Below are positions 1 to 8,136 of a stretch of 60,740 nt of DNA, piece after piece (position 1 is the stretch's first letter; each line of letters starts with the position of its first letter). The position numbers and the translations under genes were made by a program. Origin of the DNA: JAWLBY01 sp041687455 (GTDB lineage Bacteria; Pseudomonadota; Gammaproteobacteria; Xanthomonadales; Xanthomonadaceae). Location of the stretch: the NCBI GenBank assembly GCA_041687455.1, contig JAWLBY010000023.1, positions 1 to 60,740 on the forward strand, given 5' to 3'. Under the pieces are notes generated by a model, which saw only the letters and a list, made by a program, of their open reading frames with translations, had not been told where the DNA came from and did no database searches.

Positions 1-172
1 AAGTCGCCGTTTTCGACTTTCATCACCCAGCAAGCCCTTCGAGAACTGCAAGACCCCTTGAATCGTGATGCCGCGGTGACTTATTCAGACCTTCCCTAAC
101 AATGCGGCATACAAATACAAGGTAGTTGCCATCAAGGGGGTCGCGCAGACGGGCTATGTTTGCAAACGCTAA
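1..172 (+). pseudogene. 3' tail of an unidentified gene, apparently frameshifted
   Basis: Frame 1 is open from the window edge to a stop at 97-99. Frame 2 is open from about 80 to a TAA at 170-172 and reads NNAAYKYKVVAIKGVAQTGY before its last residues. Dropping one base near 92-97 (CTTCCCTAAC) joins the two into a single protein-like tail. The joined end has the alternating pattern of the last strands of a fibronectin III or similar beta-sandwich domain, but it is too short to identify. Base composition is lower in GC than the rest of the window, as in the next gene. It may be the end of a secreted protein or toxin. The frameshift could also be a sequencing error, and the frame-2 stretch could be chance. 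Confidence 0.35.
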
Positions 173-956
173 GGTTCAAAGCATGGTGCTGTGCGGACTA
201 ATCGGTTCTCTATGCGCTTGTCATGATGGAAGTTCGGCATCTCCGCAAGATGTGAGTAATGATCCGATGATTGATATTGCTCATAAGCATTCAGGGTACC
301 TTCCATCGTCTGGTTCTTGGAAAGCATTCTTGGCGTGCTGGAAGGACCGTGTAGACGTCAACGACCTCCCGAGGTCGGTGATGTATCAATACGACGTCAC
401 GCGCGATACTGACTTTGGGCCTATTGAGATCGCTAGAGCGGAGGATCGTCTAGGGTTAGCGTTTTCCAAGTCCTACATTGATTTTATGCTTGAGTATCGC
501 CCGGTGGCCGCTATATCTCCGTCCAGTATTGGCATGTTGCCACCATCTGAAGTATCGCGACTTGCGGAATGGAGCCCCGAGTTAATTAGGGAACTTGAGC
601 GCTATCCGGTAGAGTCATCCGATGATGTGTATTTTGTCTATGGGACGAGGCAGGACGATTCAAGTAGTCGAACAAGCTTAATGCGAGATGCATTGGTTAT
701 CGGCAAGTATGGAGACGCGCTTTTCGAGGTTATCCTTTTGTACCCGCAAGTTCGCACCAAGGATGGTGAAATGCAGGGTGCGCTCCTACTTCATTCCGGC
801 GAGTATCGCGCTCCATCGTTCGCGGAACTCATGCGCCAACTCAGTTTCCTGGAAACGAGGCGGCCTGAGCATGTGCCGCCATACTCTCAGGCAAGTTTGC
901 AAGGCAGCTGCGCTGATCGGCTTCCGCTGGTCGAGGTGTGGTGGGATAGTCCGTAG
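156..956 (+). CDS. SUKH (SMI1/KNR4)-like lipoprotein, possible immunity protein
   Basis: 266 residues from the ATG at 156; a TTG start at 126 is possible but would put extra charged residues before the signal peptide. The N-terminus has a short basic part, a hydrophobic stretch and a lipobox-like LCAC, so the protein is probably a lipoprotein. About 80 residues in, the segment IARAEDRLGLAFSKSYIDFM resembles the opening helix of SMI1/KNR4 (SUKH) domains, where an LG-x-x-hydrophobic-P/S-x-x-Y pattern is typical. SUKH proteins are often immunity proteins of polymorphic toxins and often lie directly after the toxin gene, which fits the overlapping gene tail upstream. Codon use is AT-richer than neighbours, suggesting transfer. 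Assignment to SUKH is by pattern only. Confidence 0.55.
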   Translation: MFANAKVQSMVLCGLIGSLCACHDGSSASPQDVSNDPMIDIAHKHSGYLPSSGSWKAFLACWKDRVDVNDLPRSVMYQYDVTRDTDFGPIEIARAEDRLGLAFSKSYIDFMLEYRPVAAISPSSIGMLPPSEVSRLAEWSPELIRELERYPVESSDDVYFVYGTRQDDSSSRTSLMRDALVIGKYGDALFEVILLYPQVRTKDGEMQGALLLHSGEYRAPSFAELMRQLSFLETRRPEHVPPYSQASLQGSCADRLPLVEVWWDSP

Positions 957-1002
957 GCCCGTCGTCTTGCGTGAGCAACGCCGTTAGCACGTAGGGCCGT
1001 AG

Positions 1003-1020
1003 GGCGGGCTTCAGCCCGCC
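1003..1020. terminator. REP-like hairpin between convergent genes
   Basis: GGCGGGC-TTCA-GCCCGCC forms a perfect 7-bp stem with a 4-base loop. It sits 46 bp past the lipoprotein stop and 14 bp past the stop of the convergent gene at 1035, so it could end transcripts from both sides. There is no T run. It also looks like the short 'ggcgggcttcagcccgcc' palindrome that is dispersed in many gammaproteobacterial genomes. Confidence 0.5.
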
Positions 1021-1034
1021 ATTGGATCGCAGGC

Positions 1035-1676
1035 TCAAAAGGGCAGCGGAAGCCCTTTCCAAGCCCAGAGCCCGACGCCGATGATCGCGCCGACTAACCA
1101 CCACACAGTTCTTGCGATACCGGCCAATCGAAGCCATCGCTGAAGCCGGCTTTCCTGTTTCGGCTTTGGTGTTGCCGCATCGACTGTTCTCTGAGCGGCG
1201 ATCAGCTTTGCCCGTCGGTTCTGCAGAGCGGTCAGTATCCGCGAGCGCAGGATGGAAAACGCCGGCTCGATGCCGGCGACAGCGGCGGTGATCGTGCCAT
1301 CGCTGATATCCGATGCGAACGGCTTGCGTCTGGCTGACGCTCGAAGCTCGGTGACTTCGCTCTCGATCACTTGGTGGATCGTGGGCTCGACCGCCTGCAA
1401 GAGCCGCTCAGGCGATGGCAGCTCGGCAGCGGTGATGGCGCCTTTAAGGTGGCTCTCAATCTGCTCCACGGCCTCGGGAATCATTGCCTCGACCGCGGAA
1501 GTGATCGCGCGTCCCTCGAGGCTGTAGCGGATGCTGCTGCTGAGCATGCCTCGTGCGGTCGCGGTGTCGCGCGCTTCGCGACGAGCCACCTGGATGCGAT
1601 GCCGCCATTGCTGCGCCATCGCAGTGATGGTGCGGCCAATGTCTGCCAGCAGGTCGATCGGAGGATCGTCCGACAT
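1035..1676 (-). CDS. Hypothetical protein with C-terminal membrane helix
   Basis: 213 residues. I do not recognise the family. The first ~165 residues are mostly charged and helical with no signal peptide; a tryptophan-rich hydrophobic segment (about residues 187-208) close to the C-terminus would make it a tail-anchored inner-membrane protein. The start ATG lies 2 bp after the stop of the XRE-type regulator, so the two genes are almost certainly one operon and probably translationally coupled. Such regulator-plus-membrane-protein pairs can be toxin-antitoxin-like or phage-derived, but nothing in this sequence settles that. Confidence 0.6.
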   Translation of the reverse strand: MSDDPPIDLLADIGRTITAMAQQWRHRIQVARREARDTATARGMLSSSIRYSLEGRAITSAVEAMIPEAVEQIESHLKGAITAAELPSPERLLQAVEPTIHQVIESEVTELRASARRKPFASDISDGTITAAVAGIEPAFSILRSRILTALQNRRAKLIAAQRTVDAATPKPKQESRLQRWLRLAGIARTVWWLVGAIIGVGLWAWKGLPLPF

Positions 1677-1678
1677 GC

Positions 1679-2074
1679 TCAGCGTGAACGCGTCGACGTG
1701 GCCGAGCGTTTTGCACCGGCCGGCTTTCCAGCCGACTCCACCGGTTTCCCGAACAACCGCTTGGCCTGATGCTGCACGATGAGGCTGTCGAGCACGCCCT
1801 CGGCGATAGCGCGCTCGTGCTCATCGAACTGGCGGATCGCCTCGAATTTCAGTTTGAGCGCTTCATCGGGACCGCGGCCGGTGGCCCCAAAGACCAGCTC
1901 GTCGAGGCTGACATTGAGCGTCAGTGCGATCTTTTTGAGCGCGTCCAGCGACGGCTGCGAGGCGCCGGATTCGTAGCGCTTGATCTGGGTGAGGTTGAGC
2001 CCGAGCGCGTCGGCCAGCTGCTGCTGGGTCCATCCGTGCTCATGAAAGGGGTCAGGTCTAGTATAGTGCCTCAT
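1679..2074 (-). CDS. XRE-family HTH regulator, 5' end probably replaced by a repeat
   Basis: About 131 residues from the ATG at 2074; the frame runs further up but through palindromic repeat DNA. The helix-turn-helix is clear: GWTQQQLADALGLNLTQIKR followed by YESGASQPSLDALKKIA and LNVSLDEL, matching Cro/CI-type repressors. A normal member has a short helix (…LKxLREExG) before GWTQ. Here those residues are replaced by RHYTRPDPFHEH, encoded by DNA that reads GGGGTCAGGTCTAGTATAG on the plus strand, a sequence typical of ends of REP/RAYT-type elements. I infer that such an element truncated the gene, removing its promoter and first helix. It may now be non-functional. The downstream membrane-protein gene is in the same operon. 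Confidence 0.65.
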   Translation of the reverse strand: MRHYTRPDPFHEHGWTQQQLADALGLNLTQIKRYESGASQPSLDALKKIALTLNVSLDELVFGATGRGPDEALKLKFEAIRQFDEHERAIAEGVLDSLIVQHQAKRLFGKPVESAGKPAGAKRSATSTRSR

Positions 2075-2133
2075 TTGAGTTTTGAATGGGGCCAGATGAG
2101 CGCCGCGGCGGCCGGTCGGCACGCCCGAAGGGC

Positions 2134-2239
2134 ACATGTCAGGGGCGGGCGCAGCCCGGCGCAGCGAACCCTTGACATGTGAATCAGCAATTTACAATCG
2201 GCCATGGCCTGCGAGCCGGCGCTTTTCGGCTTGCAGGCC
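2134..2239. repeat. Two inverted repeats upstream of the transposase remnant
   Basis: ACATGTCA at 2134-2141 pairs with TGACATGT at 2173-2180 and the match extends imperfectly inward. A second hairpin has arms GGCCTGCGAGCCG (2206-2218) and CGGCTTGCAGGCC (2227-2239), 12 of 13 complementary, around an 8-base loop. They lie between the truncated regulator and the REP-associated transposase remnant and are candidates for its REP substrate sites. Confidence 0.5.
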
Positions 2240-2349
2240 TTGGTGGCCGCTTCTGCTTCAAGTGCCCAAGCGGCCAGCCGCTACCCACTCGGAATTCGAA
2301 AGAGCCAGTATAGTTGCATCGGTAGAGCGGCGGCGTTAGGCATGGAATC

Positions 2350-2957
2350 ATGGCGCGGCCCACCCGTATCGAGTTCGAAGGCGCCCTGTACCACGTCACC
2401 TCGCGTGGTGATCGCCGCGAGCCCATTTTCGAGGACGACGTCGATCGATCCAGGTTTCTTGACGTGCTGGGCGGAGTGGCGGCGGATTTCAATTGGGTCG
2501 TCCATGCCTACTGCCTGATGGAAACCATTACCACTTGCTGGTGGAGACCCCCGACGGGAACATCGCCAAGGGAATGAGGCTCTTCACGCAGGCCAGTAAC
2601 CGCCGGCATCGGCGGGTGGGGCATCTGTTCCAGGGGCGCTACAAGGCGATTCTTGTCGATGCCGACAACTATTTGCTCGAGTTATCGCGGTATGTGGTGC
2701 TGAATCCGGTGCGGGCCGGCCTGGTGAACGCGGCGCACGACTGGGCGTGGAGCAGTCACCGAGCGATGCTGGGTCAGGCGGAAGCACCGCCTTGGCTCGC
2801 GACCGATGATCTGCTGGCTGCTTTCGGAAGTCGGCGCAGTGATGCCCGCCGCCGGTATGAGGCCTTTGTCGCGGCAGGGGTGGGCGCAGCACCGATCTGG
2901 GAAGATCTCAACCGGCAGATATATCTGGGCGACGACGCCTTTGTCGCACCGTCGTAG
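2350..2957 (+). pseudogene. REP-associated tyrosine transposase (RAYT/Y1_Tnp), inactivated
   Basis: Frame 1 gives ARPTRIEFEGALYHVTSRGD … VHAYCLM, the standard RAYT beginning; the rest, NHYHLLVETPDGNIAKGM … NRRHRRVGHLFQGRYKAILV … NPVRAGLV, continues one frame away. The shift lies at about 2521-2524, where one base is missing before the HUH motif NHYH. There is a second lesion: the usual 'RQLNGVYTQxFNRRH' is shortened to RLFTQASNRRH, a loss of about 12 bp that removes the catalytic tyrosine. RAYTs move or copy REP palindromes, and this remnant sits beside two hairpins and a truncated regulator. It is dead by both criteria unless the frameshift is a sequencing error; the missing tyrosine would still argue against activity. 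Confidence 0.85.
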
Positions 2958-3058
2958 TGTGGGTGCATTTTCTCGCGTGTCCGCCGGTGCGTATCCCGCT
3001 TGCGCCCGGCTCAGATCAATACAACATAATCCGAACTCCAACCCGGCTCGCCTCGACC

Positions 3059-3550
3059 ATGTCGCACTCTCGCCATACCTTCCAGTACATGTTCGTGCTC
3101 CTGCTTGCATCGCTCGTGGCGATGCCGCTCGGCGCGGTTGCCGGTGAGATCTACCGCTGGAAGGACGCCAATGGCGTCACGCACTACAGCGACAGCAAGG
3201 CGGCGGCGGAGCATGCCGAGCGGGTGACGGTGCAGGAGTCGTCGGCGTTCGGTGGCAGCTCGGTCGAGTCGCCGGCCGCACGGTCGCAGCCCGCGACGTC
3301 ACATGCTGCGGTAGCGCAGCCTGACATCCTGATGTATGACAATCCGGCCTGTGGCTACTGTCGCAAGGCGGAGCGCTGGTTCAACCAGCATGGCCTGGCG
3401 TATCGCAAGGTCGACATCACCGCCAATGCCGGCAACAAGGAGGCATTCATGCGCGCCGGCGGGCGCGGGACGCCGCTGATCCTGGTCGACGGGGTGGCCG
3501 TTCGCGGGTTCAACGAGGCGCGGTTGCAGCGACTGGTGTTCGGCCGCTGA
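3059..3550 (+). CDS. DUF4124-glutaredoxin fusion, exported
   Basis: 163 residues from the ATG at 3059; the open frame upstream belongs to the transposase side. Residues 1-28 are a signal peptide (MFVLLLASLVAMPLGAVAG core). Residues 29-48 (EIYRWKDANGVTHYSD) are a DUF4124 motif, common in exported proteins of gammaproteobacteria. Residues 88-163 are a glutaredoxin/thioredoxin fold with the active site C98-G-Y-C101 and a GTP cis-proline motif followed by LILVDG. It is expected to act in the periplasm as a thiol-disulfide oxidoreductase; the substrate is unknown. It stands alone between the transposase remnant and rluF. Confidence 0.85.
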   Translation: MSHSRHTFQYMFVLLLASLVAMPLGAVAGEIYRWKDANGVTHYSDSKAAAEHAERVTVQESSAFGGSSVESPAARSQPATSHAAVAQPDILMYDNPACGYCRKAERWFNQHGLAYRKVDITANAGNKEAFMRAGGRGTPLILVDGVAVRGFNEARLQRLVFGR

Positions 3551-3704
3551 GGGCACCGGGTTGCTGACTCGCCGGGGCCTGGTCGGGCTGCGGCCTCGCC
3601 GGTCGTGCCGGAACGGCGCGACCTCGCGTGCCGGGCTGCCGTCGAGCCCGTAGACTACGCGCCCGCCGTGGACTCCGCGTGCGGTGCCCCTCGCGAGAAC
3701 CATC

Positions 3705-4451
3705 ATGACCGAATCCGATGCATCCGCACCTGGCGTGCGGATCAACAAGTACCTGAGCGAGGCGGGGCATTGTTCGCGGCGCGAGGCCGATCGGCTGATC
3801 GCGGAGCGGCGCGTCACCGTGGCGGGGCGCCCGGCCGGGGTCGGCACCCGGGTCGAGGCCGGTGACGAAGTGCGTATCGACGGGCAGATCCTGCGGCCGC
3901 GAGCGGTGGCGAAGGGGGCGCGCAAGCACGCCTACATCGCGTTGAACAAGCCGGTCGGGATCACCTGCACGAGCGAGTCCGGCGTGGCCGGCAACATCGT
4001 CGACTTCGTCGGCCACGAGCAGCGGATCTTTCCGGTCGGCCGGCTCGACAAGGATTCCGAGGGGTTGATCCTGCTGACCAGCAACGGAGACATAGTCAAC
4101 GAGATCCTGCGTGCCGAGTCGGCGAAGGAGAAGGAATACCTGGTCGCGGTCAATCACCCGATCACCGACGAATTCCTGCGCGGAATGGCGCGCGGCGGGA
4201 TACCGATCCATGGCCAGCGGACGCTGCCGTGCCGAACATCGAAGCTCGGACGCTACGGATTCCGGATCGTGCTGACGCAGGGCCTGAACCGGCAGATCCG
4301 GCTGATGGCGGCGCACTTCGGCTACCGGGTCAAACAGTTGGTGCGGGTGCGGATCGTCAACATCAAGCTCGCGCACCTGAAGCCGGGCCAGTGGCGGAAC
4401 CTGACCGAGCAGGAGCTACGCGGTCTGCTGCCGCAGCGGGTGGAGTGGTAG
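3705..4451 (+). CDS. rluF: 23S rRNA pseudouridine(2604) synthase RluF-type
   Basis: 248 residues. An S4 RNA-binding domain (RINKYLSEAGHCSRREADRL) is followed by the RsuA/RluF catalytic domain: ALNKPVGITCT, then the catalytic-aspartate motif GRLDKDSEGLILLT, and the late LTQGLNRQIRLMAAHFGYRV motif. The NIVDFVGHEQRIFPVGRLDK segment and the LRGMARGGIPI segment match RluF more closely than RluB, RluE or RsuA. It lacks the long basic C-terminal tail of the Escherichia coli enzyme. The product acts on 23S rRNA in the cytoplasm. The ATG at 3705 was chosen because it starts just before the S4 domain; the ribosome site is weak. Confidence 0.88.
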   Translation: MTESDASAPGVRINKYLSEAGHCSRREADRLIAERRVTVAGRPAGVGTRVEAGDEVRIDGQILRPRAVAKGARKHAYIALNKPVGITCTSESGVAGNIVDFVGHEQRIFPVGRLDKDSEGLILLTSNGDIVNEILRAESAKEKEYLVAVNHPITDEFLRGMARGGIPIHGQRTLPCRTSKLGRYGFRIVLTQGLNRQIRLMAAHFGYRVKQLVRVRIVNIKLAHLKPGQWRNLTEQELRGLLPQRVEW

Positions 4452-4536
4452 GGCGCGATCGCGGACGCGCGCTGTCATGCATGCACTGTTGCGAGGATGA
4501 TGGAGTTCTGACGACCGGTTCGATGGCGGACTCGCT

Positions 4537-5535
4537 CCTTCCGGCCGATCCGGATCCATCCTGCTTTTCTCGCATCCGTTGTCGCGAAAGCAGAATCGGG
4601 ATGGATCCCGGCTTCCGCCGGGATGACGGTGTCGCGAGATTCGGCACCGGCATTTCCCCCGGACAGCAGTTGGCTTTCGCCGGATGTTGCTCGTCGTTTC
4701 GGCTCTCTGACAGGCTCAGGACGGGCTGGCCTTTAGGCCGATCCGGGGTCCATCCTGCTTTTCGCGCAATCGTTGTCGCGATAGCAGAATCAAAATGGAT
4801 CCCGGCTTCCGCCGGGATGACGCTGTCGCGAGATTCGGCACCGGCATTTTCCGGACAGCAGTGGGCGTCNNNNNNNNNNNNNNNNNNNNNNNNNNNNNNN
4901 NNNNNNNNNNNNNNNNNNNNNNNNNNNNNNNNNNNNNNNNNNNNNNNNNNNNNNNNNNNNNNNNNNNNNGGCCGGCCTTCGTGCCTATCCGGGATCCGTC
5001 TTGCTTTTCGCGCAACCGTTGTCGCGATAGCAGAATCAAAATGGATCCCGGCTTCCGCCGGGATGACGCTGTCGCGAGATTCGGCACCGGCATTTTCCGG
5101 ACAGCAGTGGGCGTCGCCGGATGTTGCTCGTCGTTCCGTGCACTTCGGCAGGCTCGGGACGGGCCGGCCTTCGTGCCTATCCGGGATCCGTCTTGCTTTT
5201 CGCGCAACCGTTGTCGCGATAGCAGAATCAAAATGGATCCCGGCTTCCGCCGGGATGACGGTGTCGCGAGATTCGGCACCGGCATTTTCCGGACAGCAGT
5301 GGGCTTCGCCGGATGTTGCTCGTCGTTCCGTGCACTTCGGCAGGCTCGGGACGGGCCGGCCTTCGTACCTATCCGGGATCCGTCTTGCTTTTCGCGCAAC
5401 CGTTGTCGCGAAATCAGAATCAAAATGGATCCCGGCTTCCGCCGGGATGACGGTGTCGCGAGATTCGGCACCGGCATTTTCCGGACAGCAGTGGGCTTCG
5501 CCGGATGTTGCTCGTCGTTCCGTGCACTTCGGCAT
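4537..5535. repeat. 192-bp tandem repeat array with an assembly gap
   Basis: The landmark ATGGATCCCGGCTTCCGCC recurs at 4601, 4795, 5041, 5233 and 5425; the last three are exactly 192 bp apart and the first pair 194. Each unit holds a perfect hairpin (ATCCCGGC-TTCC-GCCGGGAT), the segment CGGCATTTTCCGGACAGC and a CAGGCTCGGGACGGGCC segment. The first copy is the most diverged. Units after the gap are nearly identical, which explains the 100-N gap at 4870-4969. Any open frames across it are artefacts. The array lies between the convergent genes rluF and the chemoreceptor gene. Confidence 0.95.
4870..4969. other. Assembly gap (100 N) in the 192-bp array
   Basis: Exactly 100 undetermined bases, the conventional placeholder. 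There are 146 known bases between equivalent points of the flanking units, so if the period holds the true gap is about 46 bp plus a multiple of 192. Confidence 0.9.
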
Positions 5536-5603
5536 GGCAGTGTCGCGAAGGTCGGAACCGTGACAGTGCTGCGCAGTTGCAAAGCAGTGCGATAAGCGGG
5601 GGT

Positions 5604-5642
5604 GGCGGGCGCTGAAGTCGCCTGCGGCGACCGGCGCCCGCC
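5604..5642 (-). terminator. Nested hairpin after the chemoreceptor gene
   Basis: GGCGGGCGC (5604-5612) pairs with GCGCCCGCC (5634-5642); inside it TCGCC-TGC-GGCGA (5618-5630) makes a second stem. It lies 19 bp past the stop of the leftward chemoreceptor gene. There is no T run, so it may be a terminator or a REP-type element. Confidence 0.45.
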
Positions 5643-5660
5643 GGGCGCGCTCGGGTCAGG

Positions 5661-7955
5661 TCATGCGCGAGCAGGAGATGTCGCTGCGGCTCTGGTGTGG
5701 ACGATGCGGTCGAGTTCTGCGGCCATGGCCGTCCTGGCTTCGGACATGCGGAACACCGTGGCTGCGCTGATCAGTTGTTCGGCCTGCTGTTCGAGGCTGT
5801 GGGCGGCGGCGCTGGCTTCTTCGACCAGTGCGGCGTTCTGCTGCGTGTTCTGGTCCATGTGCGTGATCACCTGATTGACCTGTTCGATGCCGTCGGTCTG
5901 TTCTGCCGACGCGGCGCTGATCTCGGTGATGATGTCTGTCACCCGTTTCACGCTGGTCACGATCTCGTCCATCGTGCGGCCAGCCTGGTCGACCAGTTGG
6001 CTGCCGGTTTCGACTTTCAGCGACGACTCGGCAATCAGTTGCTTGATCTCCTTCGCGGCCTCGGCCGAGCGCTGGGCGAGCGAGCGCACTTCGGATGCGA
6101 CGACCGCGAATCCACGGCCCTGCTCGCCGGCGCGGGCAGCTTCGACTGCGGCGTTCAGCGCCAGGATGTTGGTCTGGAACGCGATGCCATCGATGACGCC
6201 GATGATCTCGCCGACCTTCTTGGACGAACCGTGGATCTCGCTCATCGTCTGCACGACCTGGTTCACCACTTCGCCACCGCGCGCGGCAACCTGTGCGGCG
6301 CCGCCGGCGAGCTGGTTGGCGAGACGGGCGTTGTCGGCATTGCGGCGGACGGTCGAGGTCAGTTCCTGCATCGATGCGGCGGTCTGTTCGAGCGACGCGG
6401 CCTGCTGCTCGGTACGGCGGGCAAGATCCTGGTTGCCGGCGGCGATCTGGATCGCCGATGCATTGACCGATTCGCTGGTGCGGTGGATCTCGCCGCAGAT
6501 CCGGTTCAACTGCTCGACGGTCAGGTTTGCGTCGCGCTTGATTTCGCCGAATGCGCCTTCGAAGTCGCGATCGATGCGCTGGGTCAGGTCACCGCAGGCC
6601 AGCGCGCCGAGCACGCGGCGGATCTCGGAGAACCCGGTCGCCGTCGTATCGACCAGATGGTTGACGCTTTCGGCCAGCTTGCGCAGGAAGCCGGTCTTGT
6701 CGTCGGTCCGTACGCGTGCTTCGAACTCGCCACGGGCGGCTGCGCTGATCACTGCGGTCACTTCCGAATCGACCTTGTCTTCCGCGGTGACGTCCTGCCA
6801 TTCGACGACGGTCGCGATGCGTTCGCCGGCGGCATTGGCGACCGGGCTGATCAGCAGTCGGAACACTCTGCCTCCGAAACGCAGGGTGGCCTCGTGTACG
6901 CCGGTCAGCGCATCGATGATCCGCACCTGCTTTTCCGGCCGCACATGGAAGCGGTCGACGCTGCCGCCGAGCACGTCGTCGGCCCTGAAATCCTTCAGTA
7001 CCGCGCGGATGTCGGCTTCGGCATCCTTCAGCAGGCGTTGCATCGCCGGGTTCAGGTAGACGATCCGGCGCTCGCGGTCGGCGATCGTGACGTTCGTTCG
7101 CACCGCATCGAGTGCGTTGCGGACCCGCAGGTTTTCCTCGTTGTCGATCGCCAGTTGCTGCAGTTCGAAGCCGAGCTTGATCTGGATCGACTTGATCGCC
7201 TGCGCCAGCTCGCCGAGCGGATCGTCGCGGGTGGTGTCGAGCCAGCGGTTGTAGTCGCCGGTGGCCATGCCGCGGACGGCGGCCGTCATCTCGACGGCGC
7301 GACGGTCCGAAGCGCGCACCGCGAGCTGCGCGCCGCCGGCGACGACCAGCCATGCAGCGGCGAGCAGCAGCGTCGGTGCCGTGCCAAGCGCACCGGAGGC
7401 TCCGACTGCGCCGGCCAGTGCCAGGGCGGTTCCCGTGACGATGGCGGCAATGACCTGCTGCTGGGGGCTCAGCTCGAGGTGGTGACGCAGCCGGCCGAGC
7501 AGCGTCGTTGACACGATCCGGCCGCGCGACACTCCAACCCCCGCCGCGCCGGAGGCGATGGCGGCATAGGCGCGTTCGGCTGCCGCGACCTTGTCTCGTG
7601 ACGGCTTGCGACGGACCGACATGTAGCCGGCGAGCTGGCCGTCCCTGTAGCACGGCGTCGCGTTGGCTTCGACCCAGTAATGATCGCCGTTCTTGCAGCG
7701 GTTCTTGACCATGCCGACCCACGGGCGGCCCCCCTTCAGGCTGGCCCACAGGTCGGCGAACGCGGCCGGCGGCATGTCCGGGTGACGGACGATGTTGTGC
7801 GGCGAGCCTTCCAGTTCGGCGGTCGTGAAGCCGCTGATGTCGAGAAAGTCGCGGTTGACCGAGCGGATCACGCCACGGTCGTTGGTCATCGACACGATGA
7901 TCGTGTCGTCGGCAAGTTCGACCTCCTTGCCGGTGACGGGCAGGTTCTTGCGCAT
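5661..7955 (-). CDS. PAS-domain methyl-accepting chemotaxis protein (Aer-like)
   Basis: 764 residues from the ATG at 7955, which has GGAAG 5 bp upstream; in-frame starts further up lack this. Residues ~15-125 are an Aer-type PAS domain (VNRDFLDISGFTTAELEGSP … NIVRHPDMPPAAF … WVGMVKNRCKNGDHYWVEAN). Two adjacent membrane helices (~170-215) have almost no periplasmic loop, so the receptor senses from the cytoplasm. A second PAS (~285-395; TIADRERRIVYLNPAMQRLL), HAMP-like segments and the signalling hairpin follow, with the conserved tip GIAFQTNILALNAAVEAARA and GRGFAVVASEVRSLA. No CheR-binding pentapeptide is visible at the end. The role is probably energy, redox or aerotaxis signalling to CheA through CheW. 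No other che gene is in the window. Confidence 0.9.
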   Translation of the reverse strand: MRKNLPVTGKEVELADDTIIVSMTNDRGVIRSVNRDFLDISGFTTAELEGSPHNIVRHPDMPPAAFADLWASLKGGRPWVGMVKNRCKNGDHYWVEANATPCYRDGQLAGYMSVRRKPSRDKVAAAERAYAAIASGAAGVGVSRGRIVSTTLLGRLRHHLELSPQQQVIAAIVTGTALALAGAVGASGALGTAPTLLLAAAWLVVAGGAQLAVRASDRRAVEMTAAVRGMATGDYNRWLDTTRDDPLGELAQAIKSIQIKLGFELQQLAIDNEENLRVRNALDAVRTNVTIADRERRIVYLNPAMQRLLKDAEADIRAVLKDFRADDVLGGSVDRFHVRPEKQVRIIDALTGVHEATLRFGGRVFRLLISPVANAAGERIATVVEWQDVTAEDKVDSEVTAVISAAARGEFEARVRTDDKTGFLRKLAESVNHLVDTTATGFSEIRRVLGALACGDLTQRIDRDFEGAFGEIKRDANLTVEQLNRICGEIHRTSESVNASAIQIAAGNQDLARRTEQQAASLEQTAASMQELTSTVRRNADNARLANQLAGGAAQVAARGGEVVNQVVQTMSEIHGSSKKVGEIIGVIDGIAFQTNILALNAAVEAARAGEQGRGFAVVASEVRSLAQRSAEAAKEIKQLIAESSLKVETGSQLVDQAGRTMDEIVTSVKRVTDIITEISAASAEQTDGIEQVNQVITHMDQNTQQNAALVEEASAAAHSLEQQAEQLISAATVFRMSEARTAMAAELDRIVHTRAAATSPARA

Positions 7956-8136
7956 GGTCTTCCAGTTCGATCGGAGTGATGGAACCACTTGCCGATCGCC
8001 TCGCGACCGGCAAGACAACGGGATAACGCAGCAGCGCCGCAACAGTAGTTGAAAATGTTGCTCTTGGGTGAAAAGGCTTCTTGCAAGAAATACAAGAATG
8101 CGCCGAACTGCACAGCGAACCCATTGACGCGGCAGT

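Noticed and set aside
4537..5535. CRISPR array
   Set aside because: Whole 192-bp units are repeated; there are no short repeats separated by unique spacers and no cas genes.
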